Below are positions 1 to 6,141 of a stretch of 7,796 nt of DNA, piece by piece. This DNA comes from Clostridia bacterium. GTDB taxonomy: Bacteria; Bacillota; Clostridia; Oscillospirales; SIG627. The DNA lies in the NCBI GenBank assembly GCA_017408325.1, contig JAFQUW010000081.1:1-7796 (forward strand), written 5' to 3'. Numbering within the stretch: the first letter of the stretch is position 1; each line of letters starts with the position of its first letter. Made by a program: the position numbers and the translations under genes. Below the pieces are notes generated by a model. That model saw nothing but the letters and a program-made list of their open reading frames with translations, did not search any database and was not told where the DNA came from.

Positions 1-14
1 ACGCCCCCGGGCGT
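1..14. other. GC-rich perfect palindrome at the window edge
   Basis: ACGCCC and GGGCGT form a perfect inverted repeat separated by CC, followed by TTT. It could be the end of a terminator hairpin of an upstream gene outside the window, but the loop is very short and the T-run is only three bases. Function is uncertain. Confidence 0.3.
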
Positions 15-57
15 TTGACCGATCTGCCCGCTCGAACGCGTGGAGAGAGGGGACGAA

Positions 58-93
58 CAATAAAATTTATTGTTTTTCGATAAATTTTTATTG
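58..93. promoter_or_regulatory. Two tandem operator-like dyads upstream of the first operon
   Basis: Site 1 (58-72) is a perfect 7-bp dyad, CAATAAA-A-TTTATTG. Site 2 (78-93) has nearly the same sequence, CGATAAA-TT-TTTATTG, with one mismatch between its arms. The centres lie at 65 and 85.5, about 20.5 bp apart, or close to two helical turns. The right arm of site 2 runs into the -35 hexamer at 91-96. A dimeric HTH protein bound here would lie on one DNA face and block RNA polymerase. The natural candidate is the Cro/C1-type regulator encoded at 642-848 (inference). Confidence 0.6.
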
Positions 94-119
94 ACAAACG
101 AGTTGTGTTCTGCTATGCT
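91..119 (+). promoter_or_regulatory. Sigma-A-type promoter of the DUF2975/HTH/DUF4153 operon
   Basis: A consensus -35 box TTGACA (91-96) is followed by a 17-bp spacer and TATGCT (114-119) as -10. Transcription would start near 126, leaving a leader of about 29 nt before the ATG at 155. The -35 overlaps an operator-like dyad, which suggests repression. Confidence 0.75.
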
Positions 120-154
120 TGGGGTGCAAGAGATTGTTTTTTCGGGAGGTAGTT

Positions 155-628
155 ATGCTGAAAGTATCCAAAAAATTGTCCACGACGCTCTCGCTTGCGT
201 TGTCGATCCTGTTCTTTTTTGCCTGCGTCGCCGGTCTGTTCCTGTTGCCCTCACTCACCGAACTTTTGATCGAGTTGCCCGATCATCTCGGCGATCGCGG
301 AAACGTCAGCGACCTCGGTCGCGCCATCATTCACGTTTGTGCTTACGTGATCGTGTTGGATATGATGCTTGCGGACGTATTGCTGTTTCGGCTTTTGTTC
401 TTCGTGCGTCATAGCGAGGTCTTCACGGCGCACGCCGTCTCGATGATCCGCGGAGTGTCTTGGTGCTGTCTGTTCCTCTGTGTACCGTTCGGGATTTTGA
501 CGGTGTACTTTCAGCTTTCTTTGATCGTTTGCGTACTTTCCGTGTTCCTCGGACTTTCTTTGCGCGTATGCAAAAACGCCTTTGAAGAGGCGGTTGCGAT
601 CAAAGAAGAAAACGACCTTACGGTCTAA
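155..628 (+). CDS. DUF2975 family membrane protein
   Basis: A 157-aa integral membrane protein with four predicted helices at about residues 11-33, 58-83, 100-117 and 119-137. Between helices 1 and 2 is a short acidic loop, and the tail is charged (EEAVAIKEENDLTV). The overall pattern, including IRGVSWCCLF at the start of helix 3, matches DUF2975 proteins as I know them, whose biochemical role is not established. The ATG at 155 is preferred over one at 119 because GGGAGG lies 5 nt upstream and because 119 falls inside the -10 region. In known genomes DUF2975 genes are typically followed directly by a small YozG-like HTH gene, as here (13-bp gap). An accessory or sensor role for the HTH partner is an inference. 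Confidence 0.85.
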   Translation: MLKVSKKLSTTLSLALSILFFFACVAGLFLLPSLTELLIELPDHLGDRGNVSDLGRAIIHVCAYVIVLDMMLADVLLFRLLFFVRHSEVFTAHAVSMIRGVSWCCLFLCVPFGILTVYFQLSLIVCVLSVFLGLSLRVCKNAFEEAVAIKEENDLTV

Positions 629-641
629 AGGGGGAACGGAG

Positions 642-848
642 ATGATCGTGCTTCATTTGGACGTGATGATGGCAAAACGGAAGGTGTCTTTGGGGGAACT
701 TTCCGAAAAGGTCGGCATCACGCTTGCAAACCTGTCCATTCTCAAAAACAACAAGGCAAAAGCGATCCGCTTTTCCACTCTGGAGGCGATCTGCCGAGCC
801 CTCGATTGCTCCGTGGGGGAACTCGTGGAGTACGTCCCCGACAACTAA
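642..848 (+). CDS. Small Cro/C1-type HTH transcriptional regulator (YozG-like)
   Basis: A 68-aa protein that is essentially one helix-turn-helix domain. Residues about 15-62 hold the VSLGELSEKVGITLANLSIL core (helices 1-3) followed by STLEAICRALDCSVGELVEY, the usual end of this family. There is no ligand or membrane domain, so it probably binds DNA as a dimer in the cytoplasm. The ATG at 642 is preferred to one at 582: AGGGGG sits 7 nt before it, and the earlier start would overlap the DUF2975 gene by 47 bp. It lies 13 bp after DUF2975 and 12 bp before the DUF4153 gene, so the three are almost certainly co-transcribed. The tandem dyads at 58-93 are its likely target (inference). Confidence 0.88.
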   Translation: MIVLHLDVMMAKRKVSLGELSEKVGITLANLSILKNNKAKAIRFSTLEAICRALDCSVGELVEYVPDN

Positions 849-860
849 AGGAGGTATGAG

Positions 861-2426
861 ATGTATCCGCAGCCAAACGTTTTTTATCCGATGCCGCAAA
901 ATCTGCCTCCCGTTGCGCCGCCGAAGCCGAGGAGGGCGTATTCGGGCTTTGACTCAGTCTTTGCGTGGATCAGTTTTTTGTTCGCGTTTTTGTTCTGTCA
1001 GGCTCTGCCTGCGGGCGAACATCCCACGGGTGCCTTTCTGCTTGTTCTTTTGATGTTCGCCGCGGCGTTTGTGATCCTTCGGGTCAAGAAACTGCCCCTG
1101 TCTCGCGCCTGTCTTTTCACTGCGATTTCGTCGCTTCTCGTCTCCATTGCGCCGATCTTAAACGACAGCGCGTTTCTCATCGACTTTTCGCTTTCGTACA
1201 GTCTGTGCGGCTACTGCTATTTTCTGTACGCTGCGTTCGGCAATCGGATCGAGACGGGCTTTTCCGACTACGTCTGCGTCGATTTTTTCAAGCTTCTGTT
1301 TGTTTTGCCGTTCTGCTCGTTTGCGGAGATCTTTCGGGCACTTTCCTCCAAAAATGCCAAGCGCACCTCCGCCGTCTTGCTCAAGGCGCTCATCGGCGTC
1401 GGCATTGCCGTCGTCCCGGCCGTGCTCGTCTTTGTGTTCCTCTCGTACGACGACGGGTTTCAGTCGTTGATGGCAAGGATCTTCTCCTTTGATTACGAGA
1501 GCGTCCAACGCGCCTTCGTCAGCCTGCTGTTCACCGTCCCCGTGGCGATGTACGGCTTTGGACTCTACTCCTCCTGCGAGTGGGGAGTGCTGCGCGAGAA
1601 GATGTCGCTGGAAAATTGCCGTCGCGGCTTGGAAAAAGCAAAGATCCTGCCCCCGTTGACCGCGCTGGTCGCGGTTTTGCCGACGCTGTTTTTGTATGCG
1701 GTCTACTTCGTTTCGCAGTGGGATTACTACGTCTCCGGCTTCACGGGCGTGCTCCCCGACGGTTTCAGCTACGCCGAATACGCCCGCCGCGGCTTTTTTG
1801 AGCTCTGCGCCGTCTCGGTCATCAACCTTTTGCTGATCGTCGGCATTGCCTTTTTCCTGCGCCGCAGAAGTTTCGGCTCTTCCGTTTTCCTCAAGGTCGT
1901 CAGCGTCGTGTTCTGCGCTTGTACGCTGGTTCTCATCAGTACCGCCGTGGCAAAGCTCTGGATGTACATCTCCTTTTACGGGCTGACGCAGAAGCGCATC
2001 TTTGCACTGTGGCTGATGGTCTTGATCGCCCTCGTTTTCCTCGTGATCGCCCTGGGACAGTTCGTGTCGAAGCTGAAGGTGGCAGCGCTTTCCCTTTTGC
2101 TGTTTGCCGTTCTGTTTTCCGCCCTGGCTCTCTGCAACGTCAACGCTCTCTGTGCCCGTTACAACGCCGACCGTTATCTGTCGGGCGAGGTGGAGGTTTT
2201 GGATCTTACGGCAATGAAGGAACTCGGCGACTCCGCCGTCCCCTCGCTCGTGCGCGTGTCAAACGAAATGGACGCCGAAAAAGCCCCCGAAGTAAAGCTT
2301 GCGATCGACTCCTATCTCACCTTGTGCGCAAAAAGGCTTCAAAGTGAGCACACAACGCTCTTTTCCTTCTCCGTCCCCTCGTCGCAGGCTCGCGCCGCCC
2401 TGTCCGACTTTTCCTTACCTGACTGA
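861..2426 (+). CDS. DUF4153/DUF4173 polytopic membrane protein
   Basis: A 521-aa membrane protein. A proline-rich, probably cytosolic N-terminus (about 1-30) is followed by roughly eleven or twelve hydrophobic segments between about 33 and 430, and then a soluble tail of about 90 residues. Family-like signatures are PDGFSYAEYARRGFFEL (299-315) followed by a membrane helix starting SVINLLL, then MYISFYGLTQKRIFALWLM (368-386), and the post-membrane YNADRYLSGEVEVLDL with DSAVPSLVRV. These match DUF4173-type proteins; no molecular function is established for the family. The start has a near-perfect ribosome binding site, AAAGGAGG, which shares bases with the stop codon of the preceding HTH gene, so translation is tightly linked. 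The length is normal and no frameshift is seen. Regulation should follow the promoter at 91-119. Confidence 0.86.
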   Translation: MYPQPNVFYPMPQNLPPVAPPKPRRAYSGFDSVFAWISFLFAFLFCQALPAGEHPTGAFLLVLLMFAAAFVILRVKKLPLSRACLFTAISSLLVSIAPILNDSAFLIDFSLSYSLCGYCYFLYAAFGNRIETGFSDYVCVDFFKLLFVLPFCSFAEIFRALSSKNAKRTSAVLLKALIGVGIAVVPAVLVFVFLSYDDGFQSLMARIFSFDYESVQRAFVSLLFTVPVAMYGFGLYSSCEWGVLREKMSLENCRRGLEKAKILPPLTALVAVLPTLFLYAVYFVSQWDYYVSGFTGVLPDGFSYAEYARRGFFELCAVSVINLLLIVGIAFFLRRRSFGSSVFLKVVSVVFCACTLVLISTAVAKLWMYISFYGLTQKRIFALWLMVLIALVFLVIALGQFVSKLKVAALSLLLFAVLFSALALCNVNALCARYNADRYLSGEVEVLDLTAMKELGDSAVPSLVRVSNEMDAEKAPEVKLAIDSYLTLCAKRLQSEHTTLFSFSVPSSQARAALSDFSLPD

Positions 2427-2440
2427 GCTTTTCGCAACAC

Positions 2441-2476
2441 AAAAACACCCTCCGAACAGGAGGGTGTTTTTTGTTC
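2441..2476. terminator. Bidirectional rho-independent terminator between convergent genes
   Basis: A 13-bp perfect stem (2441-2453 with 2459-2471) encloses a GAACA loop. The core is ACACCCTCC/GGAGGGTGT, flanked by an A-run on the left and a T-run on the right. The T-run ends transcripts of the plus-strand DUF4153 gene, 14 bp past its stop. Read on the minus strand, the A-run becomes the U-tract for the EEP gene ending at 2491. Confidence 0.9.
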
Positions 2477-2490
2477 TTTTCGTGAAAAGA

Positions 2491-3204
2491 TCAATCGCCA
2501 AGATACACGGTAGCGGTGTGCGGACGATGATCTGCCGCTACGATGGGGGGAATGTCCGCGTCCAGGACGCTGAGGTCCGGGCTTGTAAAAATGTAGTCGA
2601 GTTTCGAGGTCGGGTTGTCGGAAGGGTAGCTGAATTTCTCCGCATCAAACGCCTCGGCGGTGTCGTTCATTCTTTTTTGAATGGGCTCAAGAAGCGGATC
2701 GTCGGGAAGAACGTTCAAATCACCCATCAGCACACAGCGGGTGTCTCTCAGAAGCGGCAGAACGGTGTTGACCGCGTTCTCCTGCTCGTCGGGATTGAGC
2801 CCGAAATGGCTGACACACACGCGCAGACCGCCCGGCACATCCAGCTCCGCCACCAAGACACAGCGTGTCTCGTAATATCCGCCGTAAGCGGGTGAGACGG
2901 GGTCCGGGATCATCTCGGTATGGACCGCCTTGATGGGGTAGCGTGAGAGCAAAGCATTTCCGTACGGATTGACGCCGTCAAAGCGGATCGCCTCCGCAAA
3001 ATAATAGTAGTAGCCCAGTTTCTCTGCCAAGATGCGTGCCTGTTCCTGATAATAGTAATTTTCACCCTTGTCACGCATCTCCTGCAAGCCGATGACATCC
3101 GCATCACAGGTTCGGATCGCTTCCGCCATGACATCAAAGTCGATCTTTTTTGTGAGGAAGTTTTGGCAATGCTGGGTGTTGAAACTCATGAGCGTAATCT
3201 GCAT
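2491..3204 (-). CDS. Endonuclease/exonuclease/phosphatase (EEP) family hydrolase
   Basis: A 237-aa metal-dependent phosphoesterase of the EEP fold. Motifs in order are SFNTQHC (7-13), IGLQEM with catalytic-type Glu42, YGNALLSRYP (81-90), SHFGLN with His133, GDLNV with Asp162 and Asn164, KLDYIF with Asp203, and ADHRP with Asp225-His226. All core residues are present, so it should be active; the substrate (DNA, RNA, nucleotide or lipid phosphoester) cannot be told. There is no signal peptide, so it is probably cytosolic. The start at 3204 fits the family, whose clostridial members begin a few residues before 'SFNTQHC'. An ATG at 3288 in the same frame would add 28 residues of low-complexity sequence. 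Neither start has a good Shine-Dalgarno sequence. The gene overlaps the 3' end of the nucleotidase gene by 71 bp, so it is presumably translated from the nucleotidase transcript. Confidence 0.85.
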   Translation of the reverse strand: MQITLMSFNTQHCQNFLTKKIDFDVMAEAIRTCDADVIGLQEMRDKGENYYYQEQARILAEKLGYYYYFAEAIRFDGVNPYGNALLSRYPIKAVHTEMIPDPVSPAYGGYYETRCVLVAELDVPGGLRVCVSHFGLNPDEQENAVNTVLPLLRDTRCVLMGDLNVLPDDPLLEPIQKRMNDTAEAFDAEKFSYPSDNPTSKLDYIFTSPDLSVLDADIPPIVAADHRPHTATVYLGD

Positions 3205-4888
3205 GGGCTCTGTATTCTGCGCGTTTTCGTCTGTATAGTCGTGTGAAAAAGATGCGCACTCTTCCCTCTTCCCGGCGATAACCCTCATCGAGCTTGACGC
3301 CCATGCACTGTTCCAAAAAATCGATCAGCACCTGGTGTGACTCCATGCCGGAGTCAAACAGCAACGTTGCCTTCTCAAACATGGTCATGCCAAAGGCGCA
3401 CTCGCAGATAAGATCGCTGTCCGAAGCGAGCGTATACGTCTGTTCCTTGCGCAGAGGAACAGAACTTCCGTCCGCTTGCAGAACACGCACATCCCACACA
3501 CGTCGCACACCTTCCACCGCGACAAACGCTCCCGACTCGTCCGTAACGACAGAAGACGGCGTCGATGTCTCGACGGTAGCGCACAAACCGGAGAGGTGCA
3601 AAAAGCCACTGTTGTCCCCTTTCACATCCGAGGGGTCGGCAGACTGCAATTCAACCTCACGATAAGCCATCTCAAGTGCATCCAAGATCTGCTGTCCCGT
3701 TGCCTCCACCACGCACAAGGTGCCAGCGTCGGGCTGAATCGCGATCAAGTCCTCATAGCAGATCTCTCCCTGCTTAAGTCCCGTGCGAATGCTGCCCGCA
3801 CTGACAAGAGCGACATCTGCGCCGGAGACGACACGATAGGCGTCGGCGCAAAAATTGCCAAGCGAACACTCACGGTTGCCGACGATGCGCACGCCCGACG
3901 CATCCTCCGCCTCTAACGCAAACGCACTGTCGGTCAAAACCGTAGCGGCTTTCACCTGATATTCCTCCCGAACCGTGTTCAAAAGGTCCCGTACCGAGTC
4001 GCTCACAAAGGAGTCGTCACGGATAAGCTCCGCAGAGAGCTTACCGTCCGGTGTAATGGTCAGTTGACCAAAAGAGTTCAGCTTTGTTCCGGCGCAAGAG
4101 AGCAGAGTGGGTACTCCGTCCTTGTTATCGTAGTACTCACAAGCTGCCACGTCGGAGTTGCCGTCCAACACGGCGTCCACGCCGTTGGTGATGGCGATAA
4201 GATCCCGAGAACGGTAAGGCTTCGACGTTTCGTCCGCGCCCATGTGCGTCAGCGCCACAACGTAGTCCGCGCCCTCCGCGCGGCAAGCGTCCACGCTGTT
4301 TTGCACACCGGCGTAAAACTGTGCCCAAGTGTCAGCGGAAAAACTGTAGTCGGTCTCGCCCGTAAGCTCCTGCGACAAAACAGGGCGGATGCTATCCGGC
4401 GCAGACACGCCGACAAAGCCCACTGTCACATCCCCGTACTGCCGGATGGCGTAGGGCTTCACGGCTGACAGGAGATTCGTCCCCGAACCGGAGTAAGTTA
4501 AATTACAGGCAAGGTACTCCGCGTTGCTCTGCTCCACAAGCTCGGAGAGTCGCTCGATGCCGTAATCAAATTCGTGTTTTCCCAAGAGAGCAAAGTCGTA
4601 GCCGATCTCATTCATGATCCGCACGGGGTATTCCCCGCGAGATACGGTTGCAAAAGGCGCGCCCTGCACGGCATCGCCGCAATCCAAAAGCGTCACGTAA
4701 GGAAACTTCGAGCGGAGTTTCTCCGCATACCCTGCAAAAGCAGCGTAGCCCAGCCCCTCATCGAGCGCACAGTGCACGTCACTCGTGTAAAGCACGTAGA
4801 CATTTTTCCTGTCCGATGCCCAAGCGCAGCCCGCAAGCGGTAAAAGAAAAAAGCAAAGCACCAAAACAAACGAAAGTAATTTCTGCAT
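3134..4888 (-). CDS. 5'-nucleotidase (UshA-like) family lipoprotein with an altered active site
   Basis: A 584-aa exported protein. Residues 1-20 are a signal peptide ending in the lipobox LAGC, so Cys21 is the probable lipid anchor. A metallophosphoesterase domain (about 29-290) is followed by a 5'-nucleotidase C-terminal domain (about 310-547; LGNFCADAY, SAGSIR, TLCVVEATG, SGFLHLSGL). Seen metal-site motifs are TSDVH (Asp37, His39), DCGD (Asp72) and LTHMG (His215). The usual GNHE is GKHE (Lys104) and the usual GHSH is GNSD (Asn244, Asp246), so three ligands of the di-metal centre are replaced. Activity on nucleotides is therefore uncertain. The family normally ends near EGRVRIF; here a basic 37-residue tail (548-584) follows, reading into the EEP gene in another frame. 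The ATG at 4888 is chosen over one at 4939 because AAGGAGG lies 8 nt upstream, the signal peptide begins there, and 4939 lies within the promoter. Confidence 0.85.
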   Translation of the reverse strand: MQKLLSFVLVLCFFLLPLAGCAWASDRKNVYVLYTSDVHCALDEGLGYAAFAGYAEKLRSKFPYVTLLDCGDAVQGAPFATVSRGEYPVRIMNEIGYDFALLGKHEFDYGIERLSELVEQSNAEYLACNLTYSGSGTNLLSAVKPYAIRQYGDVTVGFVGVSAPDSIRPVLSQELTGETDYSFSADTWAQFYAGVQNSVDACRAEGADYVVALTHMGADETSKPYRSRDLIAITNGVDAVLDGNSDVAACEYYDNKDGVPTLLSCAGTKLNSFGQLTITPDGKLSAELIRDDSFVSDSVRDLLNTVREEYQVKAATVLTDSAFALEAEDASGVRIVGNRECSLGNFCADAYRVVSGADVALVSAGSIRTGLKQGEICYEDLIAIQPDAGTLCVVEATGQQILDALEMAYREVELQSADPSDVKGDNSGFLHLSGLCATVETSTPSSVVTDESGAFVAVEGVRRVWDVRVLQADGSSVPLRKEQTYTLASDSDLICECAFGMTMFEKATLLFDSGMESHQVLIDFLEQCMGVKLDEGYRREEGRVRIFFTRLYRRKRAEYRAHADYAHEFQHPALPKLPHKKDRL

Positions 4889-4910
4889 TTTCCACCCTCC
4901 TTTTGGCCTT

Positions 4911-4939
4911 ATTTTAACACACGGAAAGCAGAAACGCAA
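4911..4939 (-). promoter_or_regulatory. Sigma-A-type promoter of the nucleotidase/EEP operon
   Basis: Read on the minus strand, TTGCGT (4939-4934) is the -35 box and TAAAAT (4916-4911) the -10, with exactly 17 bp between them. Transcription would begin about 7 nt further on, giving a leader of only about 16 nt that carries the AAGGAGG ribosome binding site before the ATG at 4888. No operator-like repeat is evident beside it. Confidence 0.65.
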
Positions 4940-5022
4940 CAGGCAAAGTCTCTGCTAAGTATCGGCAAAAAAATCTTCTTTTTTGCGCGCAGAGCATCGG
5001 CGGAGGACGGTTTTTGTGTTGA

Positions 5023-5628
5023 TTACTTTAAGACCTTTTTGCACCAGGAGCGCTTTTGGCATTTGGGGCACTCCAAATATCGGGTGGTGCCCATATGCAT
5101 GGCGTTGAGTGCCTGCGAGTAGGTCGGCACGATCTCGTATCCGCAGTGCTTGCACTTGTAGGCGCCCACGCTGACCTCCAGCTTCAGAGCGTAGAAGCAG
5201 GGGATCAAAAAGAGTGCGCAGAGCGCGAGGATCGCGACGAGCAGCCAGGGTCCTTCGGGAATGAACGTAGCGGACAGGAAAAGTCCGATCAAAAGACCGG
5301 CGATGCTTATGCCCATTATGATCCACATCGTTTTCCAGATCGTTTTGTTTTTTTCTTCCAGTTCCCGGGACAGCTCAAGCAGAAGCTGTTCGTTTTTTTC
5401 GTTGTTGTTTTCCATCGTAGTTTTCTCCCCACCTAATAATTCGTTTACGCTGATACAAAGGATATCACAGAGCTTCAGCATGATCGAGGTATCGGGCATT
5501 GCCATGCCCCGTTCCCATTTGGAAACCGCCTTGTCGGTGATGCCGAGCGACTCTGCGAGGGCGGCTTGCGTCAGGTGCTCCTGTTTTCTGCGTTCGGCGA
5601 TGAATCGGCCGATCTTGATTTGGTTCAT
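5023..5628 (-). CDS. XRE-family regulator with two membrane helices and a zinc ribbon
   Basis: A 201-aa protein with four parts. An N-terminal HTH_3/XRE domain (about 6-60) contains LTQAALAESLGITDKAVSKW and then MPDTSIMLKLCDILCISVNELL. A charged segment likely to form a coiled coil (about 73-97) follows. Two membrane helices lie at about 99-121 and 126-149. The C-terminal zinc ribbon has Cys159-x2-Cys162 and Cys187-x2-Cys190, ending in RSWCKKVLK. This matches a common clostridial family of membrane-anchored XRE proteins whose signals are unknown. The HTH and the zinc ribbon probably both face the cytoplasm, since a two-helix hairpin returns the chain to the same side (inference). The start at 5628 has AGGAGG 6 nt upstream; an in-frame ATG at 5733 would add 35 atypical residues and span the promoter. 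It is transcribed away from the LRR gene and separated from the nucleotidase by 134 bp that holds the latter's own promoter. Confidence 0.87.
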   Translation of the reverse strand: MNQIKIGRFIAERRKQEHLTQAALAESLGITDKAVSKWERGMAMPDTSIMLKLCDILCISVNELLGGEKTTMENNNEKNEQLLLELSRELEEKNKTIWKTMWIIMGISIAGLLIGLFLSATFIPEGPWLLVAILALCALFLIPCFYALKLEVSVGAYKCKHCGYEIVPTYSQALNAMHMGTTRYLECPKCQKRSWCKKVLK

Positions 5629-5649
5629 CGTGCGCCTCCTTTCACGTTC

Positions 5650-5655
5650 AGTATA
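5650..5655 (-). promoter_or_regulatory. Probable -10 element of the XRE regulator gene
   Basis: Read on the minus strand this is TATACT within CTTTATACTG, five of six bases of the consensus, placed 21 bp before the start codon. No good -35 box lies 16-18 bp upstream; that region reads GGTGTCTTTTT. A weak or activated promoter is likely, or the assignment is wrong. Confidence 0.4.
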
Positions 5656-5683
5656 AAGGCTTCGGGAAAAAAAGACACCTACC

Positions 5684-5708
5684 GTCGGTTTACTTTTGTA
5701 AAATCGAC
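5684..5708. promoter_or_regulatory. Imperfect dyad upstream of the XRE gene, candidate operator
   Basis: GTCGGTTTAC and GTAAAATCGAC flank a TTTT centre. The inner part, TTTAC-N4-GTAAA, is perfectly symmetrical, and the outer GTCG/CGAC also match, leaving a one-base bulge. It lies 28 bp beyond the proposed -10 and 55 bp before the start codon. Its size and symmetry fit an operator for a dimeric XRE regulator, with autoregulation the simplest reading (inference). Confidence 0.45.
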
Positions 5709-5710
5709 CG

Positions 5711-5955
5711 CGCGTAGAGTGAAAAACGGGCAAAAAGGGGTCTCGTTTCCGATTCGGACGCGGCCGGGGGTGTTGAGGATCGAGGAGAGCGGGGCCAACT
5801 GCTTCGAACCTCTTTGCAAGTCGCGTCCTCGAAAGGCAAGCTCGCGTGACGCACGAGGTATTATCCCATATTTCTTTGAAAAATACAAATGTTTTTTTTG
5901 GGTTTCGGAGGTGGGGGTGTTCCTGCGACCGCCGCCCCGAAAGATCGGCAGATCA
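5711..5955. other. Gene-poor intergenic stretch, nothing recognised
   Basis: These 245 bases lie between the XRE upstream region and the possible ORF tail at 5956. I see no convincing coding sequence with a ribosome binding site, no tRNA-like fold and no promoter. Composition is uneven: a GC-rich part (5761-5860) is followed by an AT-rich part with a run of T (about 5870-5900). The ORFs open here on both strands have no start signals and no recognisable family. Confidence 0.6.
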
Positions 5956-6048
5956 ATGGGGAACCAAACGTTGGAAGTGCCGGAGTTTGGTAGCTATTAC
6001 GAGAAAGTGCAGAATGCCGAACGAACGGTTGCAAAAGCCTGCAAGTGA
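5956..6048 (+). other. Possible small ORF or gene-tail remnant abutting the repeat
   Basis: Thirty codons from an ATG to a TGA that lies inside the 46-bp repeat. The peptide (MGNQTLEVPEFGSYYEKVQN, then AERTVAKACK) reads like natural protein sequence, and the frame is open for more than 100 codons further upstream. There is no ribosome binding site before the ATG and I recognise no family. It may be the tail of a gene whose front has decayed, or chance. Confidence 0.25.
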
Positions 6049-6089
6049 TTGGGCGTCGGCAGATCCAAGTGGTATAGCCTGTGTAAATC
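6044..6089 (+). repeat. 46-bp direct repeat, copy 1
   Basis: This copy starts AGTGATTGGGCGTCGGCAGA and ends GCCTGTGTAAATC. It matches the copy at 7751-7796 in 45 of 46 positions; the difference is C at 6066 against A at 7773. It lies 18 bp before the hairpin that precedes the LRR/dockerin gene. It does not code for anything obvious and has no strong internal dyad. Confidence 0.9.
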
Positions 6090-6107
6090 GGTTGGGTAAA
6101 CAAAAAT

Positions 6108-6134
6108 AGCCCCGGAGGAAGATCCTCCGGGGCT
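6108..6134. terminator. Strong hairpin before the LRR gene, probable terminator
   Basis: A 12-bp perfect stem, AGCCCCGGAGGA with TCCTCCGGGGCT, closes an AGA loop. On the plus strand it is followed by a weak T-rich run (TCTTCT). On the minus strand it is followed by A and then TTTTT, so termination of leftward transcription is better supported. It lies only 7 bp before the -35 box of the LRR gene and insulates it from upstream transcription. The hairpin at 7559-7587 is closely similar. Confidence 0.65.
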
Positions 6135-6141
6135 TCTTCTA

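Noticed and set aside
2299..2895. A 198-codon plus-strand ORF opposite the EEP gene
   Set aside because: It lies antisense to a gene with complete EEP motifs, runs through the terminator at 2441-2476, and its peptide has no recognisable family.
3246..3250. Programmed ribosomal frameshift joining nucleotidase and EEP proteins
   Set aside because: Joining needs a +1 shift at ATC-TTT-TTC; there is no known slippery motif, no stop codon at the shift site and no evident stimulatory hairpin. An indel or a plain overlap is simpler.
3476..4468. Plus-strand ORFs opposite the nucleotidase gene (3476-3916 and 4064-4468)
   Set aside because: They are shadows of a clearly coding minus-strand gene; their peptides are arginine-rich and motif-free, and they lack ribosome binding sites.
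4965..4986. A/T-rich hairpin GCAAAAAA...TTTTTTGC as a terminator of the XRE gene
   Set aside because: It has only two G-C pairs, and its T-run is part of the stem rather than following it. It could still slow polymerase, but evidence is too weak to annotate.
5629..5733. N-terminal extension of the XRE regulator to an ATG at 5733
   Set aside because: The extension covers the promoter and dyad, adds 35 residues unlike XRE proteins, and the internal ATG at 5628 has a perfect AGGAGG.
5761..5860. tRNA or other structured RNA in the GC-rich intergenic part
   Set aside because: A TTCGAA motif is present, but no acceptor stem, anticodon arm or matching T-arm could be folded on either strand.
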